A stretch of DNA of 64,000 nucleotides, from the NCBI RefSeq assembly GCF_019797745.1, contig NZ_VOSI01000001.1:556928-620927 (forward strand). Direction: 5' to 3'. The translations under genes were made by a program, and so were the position numbers. Below are positions 15,592 through 24,697 of the stretch, piece by piece. The notes beneath the pieces are model-generated. The model worked only from the letters and a program-made list of their open reading frames with translations. It made no database searches and had not been told where the DNA came from. The stretch's first letter is position 1; every line of letters starts with the position of its first letter. The DNA comes from Edaphocola aurantiacus. Its GTDB lineage: Bacteria > Bacteroidota > Bacteroidia > Chitinophagales > Chitinophagaceae.

Positions 15592-18500
15592 TTATAGCTG
15601 AGCGCCTTCGAGGAAGAATTTCACATCGCTCATATTGCGGATGTTGTTTACCACTAAAAGGAAAACGGTTCCCATTTGTTTCATCTTTGCCTGGTTGGTT
15701 CCGATCTGTATATAATCCATAATTTTATGGAAGGTCTCACTCTCATAATAAGGTGAATCCGGGTTATTGATAAAATACAGACGCATCACTTTATTTTTAA
15801 TGATCAGCTTCTCAAAGCCCAGTTCTTTAGCCATTTTGCGGCAACGTACAACCGTAAACAGATCCTGCACCTGCTGTGGCATCGGACCAAAACGGTCGGT
15901 CAGCATATCGGCAAAAGCAGTCAGATCTTCTTCTGTATCCAGGTTATCCAATTGCGTATATAAAGAGAGACGCTCGGTAATGCTGGACACATACTCTTCC
16001 GGAATAAGGATCTCCAGATCAGTATCAATTGTACAGTCTGTAACAAACTCTTTCTTACGATCCAGTTCGGCTGCAAATACATCTTTAAAGTCGCTGGATT
16101 TCAGTTCCTGTATAGCTTCGGCCAGGATCTTCTGGTACATTTCAAAGCCGATATCCGCAATAAATCCACTCTGCTCACCACCCAGTATATTACCGGCGCC
16201 GCGGATATCCAGGTCGCGCATGGCAATCTGGAAACCGCTACCCAGCTCATTGAATTGCTCCAGTATCTGCAATCTTCTGCGGCTGTCATCCGGTAGCGTC
16301 AGCAAGGACGGTGCTACGAGATAACAGAATGCCTTTTTATTGCTTCTACCTACACGACCTCTCAGCTGGTGCAGATCACTTAATCCGAACTGGTGTGCAT
16401 TATTGATAATAATGGTATTCGCATTACTGATGTCTACTCCGCTCTCCACAATATTACTGCAGCAGATCACATCATATTTATAGTTGATAAAGTCCAGCAG
16501 GGTTTTCTCCAGTTTTGCGCCTTCCATTTGTCCGTGTGCTACGGCAATCTCAAGATCAGGACACAGTGCTTTCAGCTTCTCTGCCATAGCCGGTAAGCTT
16601 TGTACGCGGTTATGAATGAAGTATACCTGGCCGCCTCTTTCGGTTTCATAGTAAACAGCATCACGGATAAACTCTTCATCAAAGCCGATCAGTTCGGTGT
16701 GTACCGGCTGGCGATTTGGCGGAGGAGTATTCATGATACTCAGGTCACGGGCACTCATCAGGGAGAACTGCAGTGTGCGCGGAATAGGTGTTGCGGTAAG
16801 GGTCAATGTATCTACATTCAGTTTACGCTCTCTTAATTTTTCCTTCGCAGCTACACCAAACTTCTGCTCTTCATCTACAATAAACAGACCCAGGTCTTTG
16901 AACTTGACATCCTTGCTGAGCAAGGCATGCGTACCGATCAGGATATCTATCTTACCCTCTTCTAATTTTTGCAGTGTTTCTTTTTTCTCTTTAGCCGATT
17001 TGAATCGGTTCAGGTAATCTACCGTACAAGGAAATTCTTTCAGGCGATCTTTAAACGTCTGAAAGTGCTGATAGGCAAGGATTGTAGTAGGAACCAATAC
17101 GGCCACCTGCTTGCTATCTGCTACTGCCTTGAATGCGGAACGAACAGCTACTTCAGTTTTTCCGAAACCTACATCTCCACAGACCAGACGGTCCATAGGA
17201 TTAGGTGCTTCCATATCACGCTTCACATCTGCGGTAGCCTTGGACTGATCTGGTGTATCTTCATAGAAGAATGATGCTTCCAGCTCGGTCTGCAAATAGC
17301 TGTCCGGACTGAAGGCAAAACCTTCTGCTGCTTTGCGTTTGGCATACAGCCTGATCAGATCAGCTGCAATATCTTTAACCTGTTTCTTGGTTTTGTTTTT
17401 CAGGCGCTCCCAGGCATCGCTACCCAGCTTATGCACCTTGGGTTTCGTACCTTCTTTACCGGTGTATTTGGATATTTTATGCAGGGAGTTAATGCTTACA
17501 TACAGTACATCATTGTCCTTATATATAATTCTGACTGCTTCCTGTGCAGCACCGTTTACATCAATTTTTTGTAAACCACTGTACACCCCTACTCCATAAT
17601 CGATATGGCTTACATAATCGCCCGGTTGCAGTTCCCTTAAGGATTTGATGGTAATGGCCTTTCCTTTGCTGTAGGCCTGTTTGATCTTGTATTTATGAAA
17701 ACGCTGAAAAATCTGATGATCGGTATAGACCAGTATCTTATGGTCATGATCGATGAATCCATTACTGATGGATACCGGAATCGGCACAAAGCTGATCTCG
17801 GCATTGGTATCTTCGAAGATAACCCTTAAGCGCTCCAATTGTTTTGCATTCTCTGCAAATATGTATGCGGTATATTTATCAGCAGTCCACTTTTTCAGGT
17901 TGCTGATCAGTAAATCAAAATTACGGTTGAATGTTGGTTGTGGTTCTGTATTAAAGTCAATAGCCACGCCACCTGCCGGTGCAGGTTTATTCATATGTAT
18001 ATGATGGAACTGCTTTAATTTTTCAGCCCAGTAGCCGGCATCTTCAAAATCATCCGTGGTCACTGTTCTGGTCTCCTCTTCATCATCATGATGCACCCTC
18101 ATCCCATCTCCACCGGCCTGGCTCAGCTGCTCTTCCAGCTTTACCTGGAAATAGGCAAGTTTATCTTCCAGCAACTGCTGGTCCTTGAACCAGAAGACCG
18201 TATTAGCCGGCACAAAATCAAGGAAAGAAACCTTCTCTCCTGTTTCAAAGCTGGTCTCAATATTAGGCAGGATGGATACCTGTAGCAGTTTTCGTTCGGA
18301 TAACTGTGTTTCCGGGTTAAACAAACGGATGCTGTCTACCTCATTTCCAAACAACTCTATGCGATATGGATGCTCATTACCGAAGGAGTAAATATCAAGG
18401 ATACCTCCACGTATGGAGAACTGTCCCGGCTCGTACACAAAGTCTTCATGCCGGAAGCCCAATCCTGTCAGGCGTTCGAGCAGGCTCTTGACGTCGAGGT

Positions 18501-18954
18501 TGTGATTAACCACTATCTGGATCACATTTTTACTCAGGCTTTTTGCCTGCACTACTTTTTCGAACAGGGCATCGGGATAGGTAACCAGTACTTTTTTATG
18601 TACCGATGTACCGCTCCACTTGTTCAGCGCTTCGGTACGCAGCATGATATGACTGCTGTTTGCTGCGGTGTATACACCTGTCTTTTTATAGGAATCCGGG
18701 AAGAAAAATACATCCAGGGCTCCGCTCAGGTGTTCGAAGTCGTTGTGAAAATATGCAGCTTCATCCTTATCATCCAATACGAATACATGATTCACATCAG
18801 ACTGCTGCCAGACCGCTTCTGCTATAAAAGATACAGCATTGGCCTTGACATTTTTAAGGATAAAATCTTTGGGTTGGGATAAACTAAGGGCTGCCGCTAA
18901 TTCTTTCAAGCGGATATCGGAATGATATAAGCCTTGCAATGTTTGCAGGTTCAT
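15592..18954 (-). CDS. mfd: Transcription-repair coupling factor
   Basis: Mfd, 1120 residues and full length. It removes stalled RNA polymerase and recruits UvrA. The N-terminal UvrB-homology module (FRHEDFVYEPGQFSIRGGILDIYS), the RNA-polymerase interaction region (LQPGDYVSHIDYGVGVYSGLQ), the RecG-like motor with Walker A (CGDVGFGKTEV), the DEEQ box (FIVDEEQKFGV), TATPIPRTLQ, the TRG-like QLRGRVGRS and the C-terminal autoinhibitory TRCF domain are all visible. A TACCTTTG promoter box lies only 8-15 bases upstream of the ATG, so the mRNA leader should be just a few bases. Confidence 0.98.
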   Translation of the reverse strand: MNLQTLQGLYHSDIRLKELAAALSLSQPKDFILKNVKANAVSFIAEAVWQQSDVNHVFVLDDKDEAAYFHNDFEHLSGALDVFFFPDSYKKTGVYTAANSSHIMLRTEALNKWSGTSVHKKVLVTYPDALFEKVVQAKSLSKNVIQIVVNHNLDVKSLLERLTGLGFRHEDFVYEPGQFSIRGGILDIYSFGNEHPYRIELFGNEVDSIRLFNPETQLSERKLLQVSILPNIETSFETGEKVSFLDFVPANTVFWFKDQQLLEDKLAYFQVKLEEQLSQAGGDGMRVHHDDEEETRTVTTDDFEDAGYWAEKLKQFHHIHMNKPAPAGGVAIDFNTEPQPTFNRNFDLLISNLKKWTADKYTAYIFAENAKQLERLRVIFEDTNAEISFVPIPVSISNGFIDHDHKILVYTDHQIFQRFHKYKIKQAYSKGKAITIKSLRELQPGDYVSHIDYGVGVYSGLQKIDVNGAAQEAVRIIYKDNDVLYVSINSLHKISKYTGKEGTKPKVHKLGSDAWERLKNKTKKQVKDIAADLIRLYAKRKAAEGFAFSPDSYLQTELEASFFYEDTPDQSKATADVKRDMEAPNPMDRLVCGDVGFGKTEVAVRSAFKAVADSKQVAVLVPTTILAYQHFQTFKDRLKEFPCTVDYLNRFKSAKEKKETLQKLEEGKIDILIGTHALLSKDVKFKDLGLFIVDEEQKFGVAAKEKLRERKLNVDTLTLTATPIPRTLQFSLMSARDLSIMNTPPPNRQPVHTELIGFDEEFIRDAVYYETERGGQVYFIHNRVQSLPAMAEKLKALCPDLEIAVAHGQMEGAKLEKTLLDFINYKYDVICCSNIVESGVDISNANTIIINNAHQFGLSDLHQLRGRVGRSNKKAFCYLVAPSLLTLPDDSRRRLQILEQFNELGSGFQIAMRDLDIRGAGNILGGEQSGFIADIGFEMYQKILAEAIQELKSSDFKDVFAAELDRKKEFVTDCTIDTDLEILIPEEYVSSITERLSLYTQLDNLDTEEDLTAFADMLTDRFGPMPQQVQDLFTVVRCRKMAKELGFEKLIIKNKVMRLYFINNPDSPYYESETFHKIMDYIQIGTNQAKMKQMGTVFLLVVNNIRNMSDVKFFLEGAQL

Positions 18955-18961
18955 AAGAATG

Positions 18962-18969
18962 CAAAGGTA
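18962..18969 (-). promoter_or_regulatory. -7 box (TACCTTTG) for mfd
   Basis: The minus strand reads TACCTTTG, matching TAnnTTTG. Its last G lies 8 bases before the A of the ATG, predicting a transcription start within about 4 bases of the start codon. Confidence 0.6.
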
Positions 18970-18994
18970 ATTAAATTCAGTATTCAGACATAAA

Positions 18995-19020
18995 AAGCAC
19001 CGGCCATATGACCGGTGCTT
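18995..19020 (-). terminator. Terminator of the first secreted-protein cassette
   Basis: The stem AAGCACCGG / CCGGTGCTT is followed on the minus strand by a T run. A related hairpin (GCACCGGCT stem) ends the second cassette at 22375-22396, so the duplication probably included the terminator. Confidence 0.8.
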
Positions 19021-19045
19021 ATATTAAAAAAATGCAAAAAGTAAT

Positions 19046-19978
19046 TTACTGACTCACTTTCTGGAACCTGATCGTGCCTTCATGGCGCCGGTCTCCTCCC
19101 AGGCTGTACATCAGGAAATAAGATCCGTCCGGCAGCAGACTCACATCTACGGCCAGTTTGTTCAGACCGCGTTCCAGTTTATACTGCTGTTTAGCCGATT
19201 CATTCCCGGATATACTGTTATAGATCCGTATATCAATGGTCTCCGCCCGGTTATCATTATAGAATTCCATATACAGATATCGGCTGGTAGGGTTAGGATA
19301 CCACACCATTGTTCCATCGCGGCTGTAGATGACAAAGCGTACGGCACTATACTGTACACTTCCGTCCTGGTCTACCATACGCAGACGGTAAAAGTTGTAG
19401 CCCTGCTCCAGCCTGTCATCTGTGAATTCATAATCTTTGGGTCCCTGACCATTGACCGGAACTACTGTTCCCAGGTATTTAAAAGTCCTTCCGTCAGTCG
19501 ACTCTTCTACTTCATAACGTGCAAGACCATCTTCCCGGCTTACTGTCCAGTTTAATAATGCCTTATTATCCTGATACAGTTTTGCGGTAAAATCCAGCAA
19601 AGTAACGGGAAGCGGATCACCTCCGCAGTCAAAATGCACCGCCATATCGGTATAGCAGGATCCGTTATGTGCCCTGAACACCGCATCTGTAATACCATAC
19701 ACATTGAAGAAAGTGCCGGTATTATTAGTGGGTATGGGGGCAACAGGAGGAACGGTACTCTGTATGGAATAGACTACAGGAGCGATCTGGTTAGAGACAT
19801 ACACCTGAATAGGCAGGCCGCCAGAACAGTGATATCCGACAGAATCTATGACAGGTGTTTTCAGCACCAGTACACTGGTGCTGGCAATCTGTGCCCGCAG
19901 CTGTAGTGGTACTGAAAACAGCACACTACAGCACAGGCAGCAAATAACCTGAATGATATTTTTACTGGTTCGTTTCAT
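19046..19978 (-). CDS. T9SS type A sorting-domain protein, cassette 1 third gene
   Basis: A 310-residue exported protein. Its signal peptide ends at LQLRAQ. An Ig-like N-terminal part contains the ITDAVFRAHNGSCYTD motif. The linker LPVTLLDFTAKLYQDNKALLNW and a fibronectin-like module (YEVEESTDGRTF, YNFYRLRMVDQDGS) come before the C-terminal sorting domain (WYPNPTSRYLYMEF, LLPDGSYFLMY, final FQKVSQ). It is clearly paralogous, along its length, to the product of the gene at 22425. It is the last gene of a three-gene cassette and the only one with a sorting signal. It starts 19 bases after the preceding gene. Confidence 0.88.
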   Translation of the reverse strand: MKRTSKNIIQVICCLCCSVLFSVPLQLRAQIASTSVLVLKTPVIDSVGYHCSGGLPIQVYVSNQIAPVVYSIQSTVPPVAPIPTNNTGTFFNVYGITDAVFRAHNGSCYTDMAVHFDCGGDPLPVTLLDFTAKLYQDNKALLNWTVSREDGLARYEVEESTDGRTFKYLGTVVPVNGQGPKDYEFTDDRLEQGYNFYRLRMVDQDGSVQYSAVRFVIYSRDGTMVWYPNPTSRYLYMEFYNDNRAETIDIRIYNSISGNESAKQQYKLERGLNKLAVDVSLLPDGSYFLMYSLGGDRRHEGTIRFQKVSQ

Positions 19979-19997
19979 CTGTTTGCTTCTGTAAGCC

Positions 19998-21260
19998 CTA
20001 TGGCGTTACAGGATTGGTACAGCCATTGGCATCTGTAATCTTCATCAGATCGTAAGTATGCGAGCCCTGGCTGGTCGGAGTTGGTGTAATGGTAATGCTA
20101 CCACCGTTAGTTACCCCATTATATGTTTGGTTTGGTGTTGCACCGTCTTGTCTGATCTCTACATTGAACGGACCGGTACCACAGGTCGCTGTATAGGTCA
20201 GCTGTACTGCAGTGCCCTCACACAACTGTCCGTTGGCTGCGGCAAGCGTTGCATTTGGCGTAGGATGTACCCTTACTACGAATGTATCCGGAGTACCGTT
20301 ACAGGTCTGACCGCCATTTGTATAGATTGGTGTTACGACTACATTGGCAACCGCATCTGTACAGCCTGCATTGGTGGCCGTAAACGATGGGATAGAACTG
20401 GTCGTACCACTTGCAGCAATACCTACAGAAGGGTTATCATTTGTCCAGGAATAGGTTACTGTACCACCGGTAGTAGGACTGCTGAATGCAATAGCAGAAA
20501 CGGTATTGCCATTACACTTAGTGATGTCACTGGTCGCTACCATAGCAGCAGTCGGGTTAACCGTAATGGTGAACGTCACAGTTGCACCCGGACAACCGTT
20601 TGCGGTTGGCGTAATGCTGATTGTTGCCGTTACCGGAGCAGATGTAGCATTGATCGGTGTGAATGAAGGGATCTGAGTCAGACCACTGGCATTTGCCAGA
20701 CCGATACTTGCACCACCACTGATCGCGTAAGTCACACCGGTAGGTGTACCGCTTAATGGAATCGCAGTAGTTGCTGCGCCCGCACAATAAACCTGGTTAG
20801 CAGGTGCTGTAACGGTTGGAGTCGGATTGATGGTTACGGTTACCGGTACACATTTTGTAGTGTAGTTACAGAAGCCACCTTCTGCACGTACATAATATGT
20901 TTTGGTAATCGGTGTTGTACCGGTATTGGTCGGCGAAACGGTGATGGAAGCACCGGTACCAACTGGTGTAGCTGCACCTGTAGGACAGGCATCAGCATAC
21001 CATACCCATTGCGCGGTTGGTGTACCAGAGCCCAAACGTCCGCCGGTAACACTTAAGGTTGTACTGCTACCGGTACAGAAACTGGTAGGGTTTGCCGCAG
21101 TAGTGGCGGCAGTGGGTAAGGTAATGGACGAGGAGTCATTTACCGTTACCGTAACACTGCTGATCTGCGCAGCACTTTGCATCGTACTGCCCAGCAGTAT
21201 GCCTGATACCAGCAACAGCAGCAGGCTAAAAAATCTTAATGTGTAATTGTTCTTGTTCAT
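19998..21260 (-). CDS. Secreted Ig/PKD-like repeat protein, cassette 1 second gene
   Basis: A 420-residue exported protein. The signal peptide is MNKNNYTLRFF plus a Leu/Val core, ending at QSAAQ. The mature part is Thr/Pro/Ala-rich with four or five Ig- or PKD-like beta-sandwich repeats, each marked by paired Cys and strands such as TITVNPTAAM and SYSWTND-like YSWTNDNPSVG. It stops at KITDANGCTNPVTP, a motif that in longer Bacteroidota proteins is usually followed by more strands. No T9SS domain is present. It is about 85% identical by eye to the protein at 23387. A binding or structural role is likely but unproven. Confidence 0.85.
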   Translation of the reverse strand: MNKNNYTLRFFSLLLLLVSGILLGSTMQSAAQISSVTVTVNDSSSITLPTAATTAANPTSFCTGSSTTLSVTGGRLGSGTPTAQWVWYADACPTGAATPVGTGASITVSPTNTGTTPITKTYYVRAEGGFCNYTTKCVPVTVTINPTPTVTAPANQVYCAGAATTAIPLSGTPTGVTYAISGGASIGLANASGLTQIPSFTPINATSAPVTATISITPTANGCPGATVTFTITVNPTAAMVATSDITKCNGNTVSAIAFSSPTTGGTVTYSWTNDNPSVGIAASGTTSSIPSFTATNAGCTDAVANVVVTPIYTNGGQTCNGTPDTFVVRVHPTPNATLAAANGQLCEGTAVQLTYTATCGTGPFNVEIRQDGATPNQTYNGVTNGGSITITPTPTSQGSHTYDLMKITDANGCTNPVTP

Positions 21261-21323
21261 CTTTTTGCACTTTAAATTGTGATAGATAGTGGATTGATTT
21301 CTGATTGTTATTGTTGATTTGTT

Positions 21324-22262
21324 TTAAGGATTCTGAAGTATACATCCATTGGCGTCGGTTATTTTAGTAAGGTTGAATGTTGTGGTCGTGATTATATTGG
21401 GCGTCACATTGAATGCTGTACCGCTTGTGATACTGTTATAGGTTGTACCGTTGATAATAAGGCTGAATGGTCCCGTTCCTGCACTGGATGTAAATCGTAG
21501 CTGTGCTTGTGTTCCTGCACATATTGGTGTTACAACCGTAGATAGCGTTCCGGCCGGATTGGGCCTCATCGTGATGAGCACTGAGCTGGAGTTTGCTGAA
21601 GTACAGCTCCCGTTCTGTACCACCGCACGGAAATATGTATTTACAGTAAGATTACCAATATTGGCACTGGTTAGCGTAGTGCTGGTGATGGCTATATCTG
21701 TAGGACTGGTAAATGCGGCATTAGTGGCCTTTTGCCATTTGACAACGTTACCGGTATTCCCGGTCAGGGTAAGGTTAGCCGGGCTGGTACCACTGCAGAT
21801 GGTTTGCGCGGATGCAACCGTCCCTCCTACCGTAGTGGAATACAATGCAAAATCAGCAGAGTTACCGCTGCCGCTACCTAAAATTCCGCTATAAGATATT
21901 TTGAGATGTCGTGCCGTACCGAAAATACCGGCTGGTGTACCGGGTATGACGACTTTAATACTGAATTGCCCGCCGCCAAGGTTGAGCAGTCCCGTTCCGG
22001 AATATAAAGTAGTCAGAGAAGTATTGGCAGAGTTGGCTATATCAATGGTGGTGGTAGGCACCAGACTTAAACCGGCAACGGTAAATGTAACCGTTATGGA
22101 GTCACCCTGGCAATAGGATGTCGCATTAGGACTTAACACAATGTTGGTTACCTGCGCCCTGCTCTTCGTTGCTACACTTAGCAAGAGGAAGAACAGGCAC
22201 ACAGCTACGCATAGAAAGCTGCGCTTTCCACGTTGGTGCAAACCAGGATTGAGTTGTTTCAT
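21324..22262 (-). CDS. Secreted Ig-like protein, cassette 1 first gene
   Basis: A 312-residue exported protein. After a signal peptide with a long basic head (MKQLNPGLHQRGKRS) ending in SRAQ, the mature part begins with TNIVLSPNATSYCQGDSITVTF, an Ig-like strand pattern, and continues with two or three Cys-containing repeats. The last 90 residues closely match the end of the protein at 24698, and it stops at KITDANGCILQNP. It has no PA14-like region and no sorting domain. A TACATTTG box lies 11-18 bases upstream of its ATG, so it leads the cassette transcript. Confidence 0.85.
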   Translation of the reverse strand: MKQLNPGLHQRGKRSFLCVAVCLFFLLLSVATKSRAQVTNIVLSPNATSYCQGDSITVTFTVAGLSLVPTTTIDIANSANTSLTTLYSGTGLLNLGGGQFSIKVVIPGTPAGIFGTARHLKISYSGILGSGSGNSADFALYSTTVGGTVASAQTICSGTSPANLTLTGNTGNVVKWQKATNAAFTSPTDIAITSTTLTSANIGNLTVNTYFRAVVQNGSCTSANSSSVLITMRPNPAGTLSTVVTPICAGTQAQLRFTSSAGTGPFSLIINGTTYNSITSGTAFNVTPNIITTTTFNLTKITDANGCILQNP

Positions 22263-22272
22263 TTCTCAGAAA

Positions 22273-22280
22273 CAAATGTA
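22273..22280 (-). promoter_or_regulatory. -7 box (TACATTTG) for secreted cassette 1
   Basis: The minus strand reads TACATTTG, fitting TAnnTTTG, with its G 11 bases before the ATG at 22262. Confidence 0.5.
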
Positions 22281-22368
22281 ATATATTTCAGCGTTTCATT
22301 CATATTTAAGTGATTTTAAATGAATTATTAAATCACCAGTAAGGGAATATTAACAATTATAGGTTAAC

Positions 22369-22396
22369 AAAAAAGCACCGGCTAGAAAGCCGGTGC
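22369..22396 (-). terminator. Terminator of the second secreted-protein cassette
   Basis: A 9-bp stem (GCACCGGCT / AGCCGGTGC) with a 4-base loop is followed on the minus strand by six T. It is related to the hairpin at 18995. Confidence 0.8.
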
Positions 22397-22424
22397 CTGT
22401 TTATATAGAAAAATGCAAAAAGAT

Positions 22425-23357
22425 TTATTGACTCACTTTCTGAAACTTGATGCTGCCTGCCTGCTGACGGCTACCTTCATAACCATACATCAGGAAATAA
22501 GACCCATCGGATAACAAACTAACATCTATCGCCAGTTTATTCAGCCCTTTTGACAATTTATACTTCTGGTCTACCCATTGTGTACCAGCAATACTGTTAT
22601 ATACTTTTACAGAGAGGTTTTCTGCGCCATCTTCATTATAGAATTCGAGGTACAGGTAATGGTTGGTAGGATTAGGATACCATACCATGGCTCTGTCACG
22701 ACTATAGATTACAAAACGCACTGCACTGTACTGCACACTTCCGTCCTGATCTATAATACGCAATCTGTAAAAATTATAACCTTGTTGCAGGCTTTCATCG
22801 GTATATTCATAATGCTCGCTGCCGCTGGCTGTTACGCTACCAAGGTAAGTAAAGGTCCTGCCATCTGTAGATTCCTCTACTTCATAACGGACAATTCCTC
22901 TCTCCTGTGTCACTTCCCAGTTCAGTAATGCCTGGCTGTTTTTATACAGTCTGGCACTGAAATCCTGCAGGATAACCGGGAGTGGCATACCGTTACAGTC
23001 AAAGTGTATGGCCTGATCTGTATAACAAGATCCGTTATGCACCCTGAAGACCGCATCGGTGATTCCTGTTATATTATAGAAGGTGCCAGAATTATTGACC
23101 GCCAGTGGAGTAAAACTCGGCTGCGCCGGGATAGTAGTGACAATCGAATATACACAAGGCTTTATCTGGTTAGAGACATAAACCTGGATGGGTATACCGC
23201 CGTAACACTTATATGTAATAGAATCTATTACCGGGGTATTCAGCACCAGCACACTCGCAGTCGATATCTGAGCCCTGCCGGGAACCGGAGTGCAGAGCAC
23301 TCCGGTCCATAACAGGCCGACTAAATATGGGACTATATGTTTGATTATCTGTTTCAT
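22425..23357 (-). CDS. T9SS type A sorting-domain protein, cassette 2 third gene
   Basis: A 310-residue exported protein paralogous to the product of 19046-19978. The signal peptide runs to PGRAQ, followed by the segment SVLVLNTPVIDSITYKC, the ITDAVFRVHNGSCYTD motif, the LPVILQDFSARLY linker, a fibronectin-like module and a type A C-terminal sorting domain (WYPNPTNHYLYLEF, DGSYFLMYGYEG, final FQKVSQ). The frame extends to a TTG at 23372, but the ATG at 23357 aligns with the paralogue's start. It lies 29 bases after the second gene of the cassette. It is likely surface-anchored or released by T9SS. Confidence 0.88.
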   Translation of the reverse strand: MKQIIKHIVPYLVGLLWTGVLCTPVPGRAQISTASVLVLNTPVIDSITYKCYGGIPIQVYVSNQIKPCVYSIVTTIPAQPSFTPLAVNNSGTFYNITGITDAVFRVHNGSCYTDQAIHFDCNGMPLPVILQDFSARLYKNSQALLNWEVTQERGIVRYEVEESTDGRTFTYLGSVTASGSEHYEYTDESLQQGYNFYRLRIIDQDGSVQYSAVRFVIYSRDRAMVWYPNPTNHYLYLEFYNEDGAENLSVKVYNSIAGTQWVDQKYKLSKGLNKLAIDVSLLSDGSYFLMYGYEGSRQQAGSIKFQKVSQ

Positions 23358-23386
23358 GTTGTTCTCTGTCAAGAACTATAACCTCA

Positions 23387-24649
23387 TTACGGGGTTACAG
23401 GGTTAGTACAGCCGTTCGCATCAGTGATCTTCATCAGATCATATGTATGAGCACCCTGGCTGGTTGGGGTTGGTGTGATCGTGATATTAGAACCACTGGT
23501 TACACCATTATAGGTTTGGAATGGAGTAATACCATCTTGTTTGATCTCTACATTGAACGGTGCTGTTCCACAGGTAGCTGTATAAGTAACCTGTACTGCA
23601 GTACCCTGACACAGCTCGGCGCTAACCGCAGCCAGTGTTGCGTTCGGCGTAGGACGTACTCTTACTACAAATGTATCCGGAGTACCGTTACATGTTTGTC
23701 CGCCGTTGGTATAGATTGGGGTAACTACAATGTTTGCTACCGCATCGGTACATGCTGCATTAGTTGCAGTGAATGATGGGATAGAACTTGTTGTACCACT
23801 TGCAGCAATACCTACAGATGGATTATCATTAGTCCATGAGTATGTTACTGTACCACCGGTAGTCGGACTGCTGAATGCAATTGCAGAAACGGTATTACCA
23901 TTACACTTAGTGATATCATTGGTAGCTACCATAGCAGCAGTTGGGTTAACCGTAATAGTATAAGTTACCGCAGTACCAGTACAGCCATTCGCAGATGGTG
24001 TAATGCTGATCGTTGCAGTTACCGGTGCTGATGTAGCATTGATTGCGGTAAATGAAGGGATCTGTGTCAGACCAGTAGCATTAGCCAGGCCAACACTTGC
24101 ACCACCACTGATCGCATAAGTAACGCCGGTTGGAGTACCGTTCAGCACGATAGCAGCAGCTGTAGCATTAGCACAGTATACCTGGTTAGCAGGTGCTGTA
24201 ACGGCTGGAGTCGGATTGATGGTTACGGTTACCGGTACACATTTGGTAGTGTAGTTACAGAAGCCACCTTCTGCACGTACATAATAAGTTTTCGTGATCG
24301 GTTGTGTACCCGGGTTAGTAGGAGATACGTTGATAGAAGCACCGGTACCTACAGGGGTAGCAGTTGCCGTAGGACAAGCATCGGCATACCATACCCACTG
24401 AGCAGCAGGAGTACCTGAACCCAGGCGACCGCCGCTGATGCTTAAGGTTGTACCACTACCGGTACAGAAGCTGGCAGGACTTGCCGAAGCTGAAGCTGCT
24501 GATGGTAAGGTGGTAGAAGAAGAGTCATGTACCGTTACTGAGGTACTGCTGATCTGCGCGGCACTTTGGGTCACATTGACCAGTACCAGGCCTGATACCA
24601 TTGCCAGTAGCAGGCTGAAAAAACGTCGGGTGTAATTACTTTTGCTCAT
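23387..24649 (-). CDS. Secreted Ig/PKD-like repeat protein, cassette 2 second gene
   Basis: A 420-residue exported protein and close paralogue of the product of 19998-21260. The signal peptide MSKSNYTRRFFSLLLAM ends at QSAAQ. Thr/Pro-rich Ig- or PKD-like repeats follow, with the same Cys positions and the same abrupt end KITDANGCTNPVTP. The frame opens earlier at 24658 (MQKMSK), but the ATG at 24649 matches the paralogue start MNKNNYT. There is no sorting domain. The conserved abrupt stop in both copies suggests that the gene boundary is real rather than a sequencing frameshift. Confidence 0.85.
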   Translation of the reverse strand: MSKSNYTRRFFSLLLAMVSGLVLVNVTQSAAQISSTSVTVHDSSSTTLPSAASASASPASFCTGSGTTLSISGGRLGSGTPAAQWVWYADACPTATATPVGTGASINVSPTNPGTQPITKTYYVRAEGGFCNYTTKCVPVTVTINPTPAVTAPANQVYCANATAAAIVLNGTPTGVTYAISGGASVGLANATGLTQIPSFTAINATSAPVTATISITPSANGCTGTAVTYTITVNPTAAMVATNDITKCNGNTVSAIAFSSPTTGGTVTYSWTNDNPSVGIAASGTTSSIPSFTATNAACTDAVANIVVTPIYTNGGQTCNGTPDTFVVRVRPTPNATLAAVSAELCQGTAVQVTYTATCGTAPFNVEIKQDGITPFQTYNGVTSGSNITITPTPTSQGAHTYDLMKITDANGCTNPVTP

Positions 24650-24697
24650 CTTTTGCATTTTTAATTTGATAGATTATTGTTTATATAGTTTTTAGGC

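Noticed and set aside
19998-24649. Direct repeats suggestive of a CRISPR or transposon array
   Set aside because: The repeats are coding Ig-like domains and gene paralogues; there are no regular spacers and no transposase.
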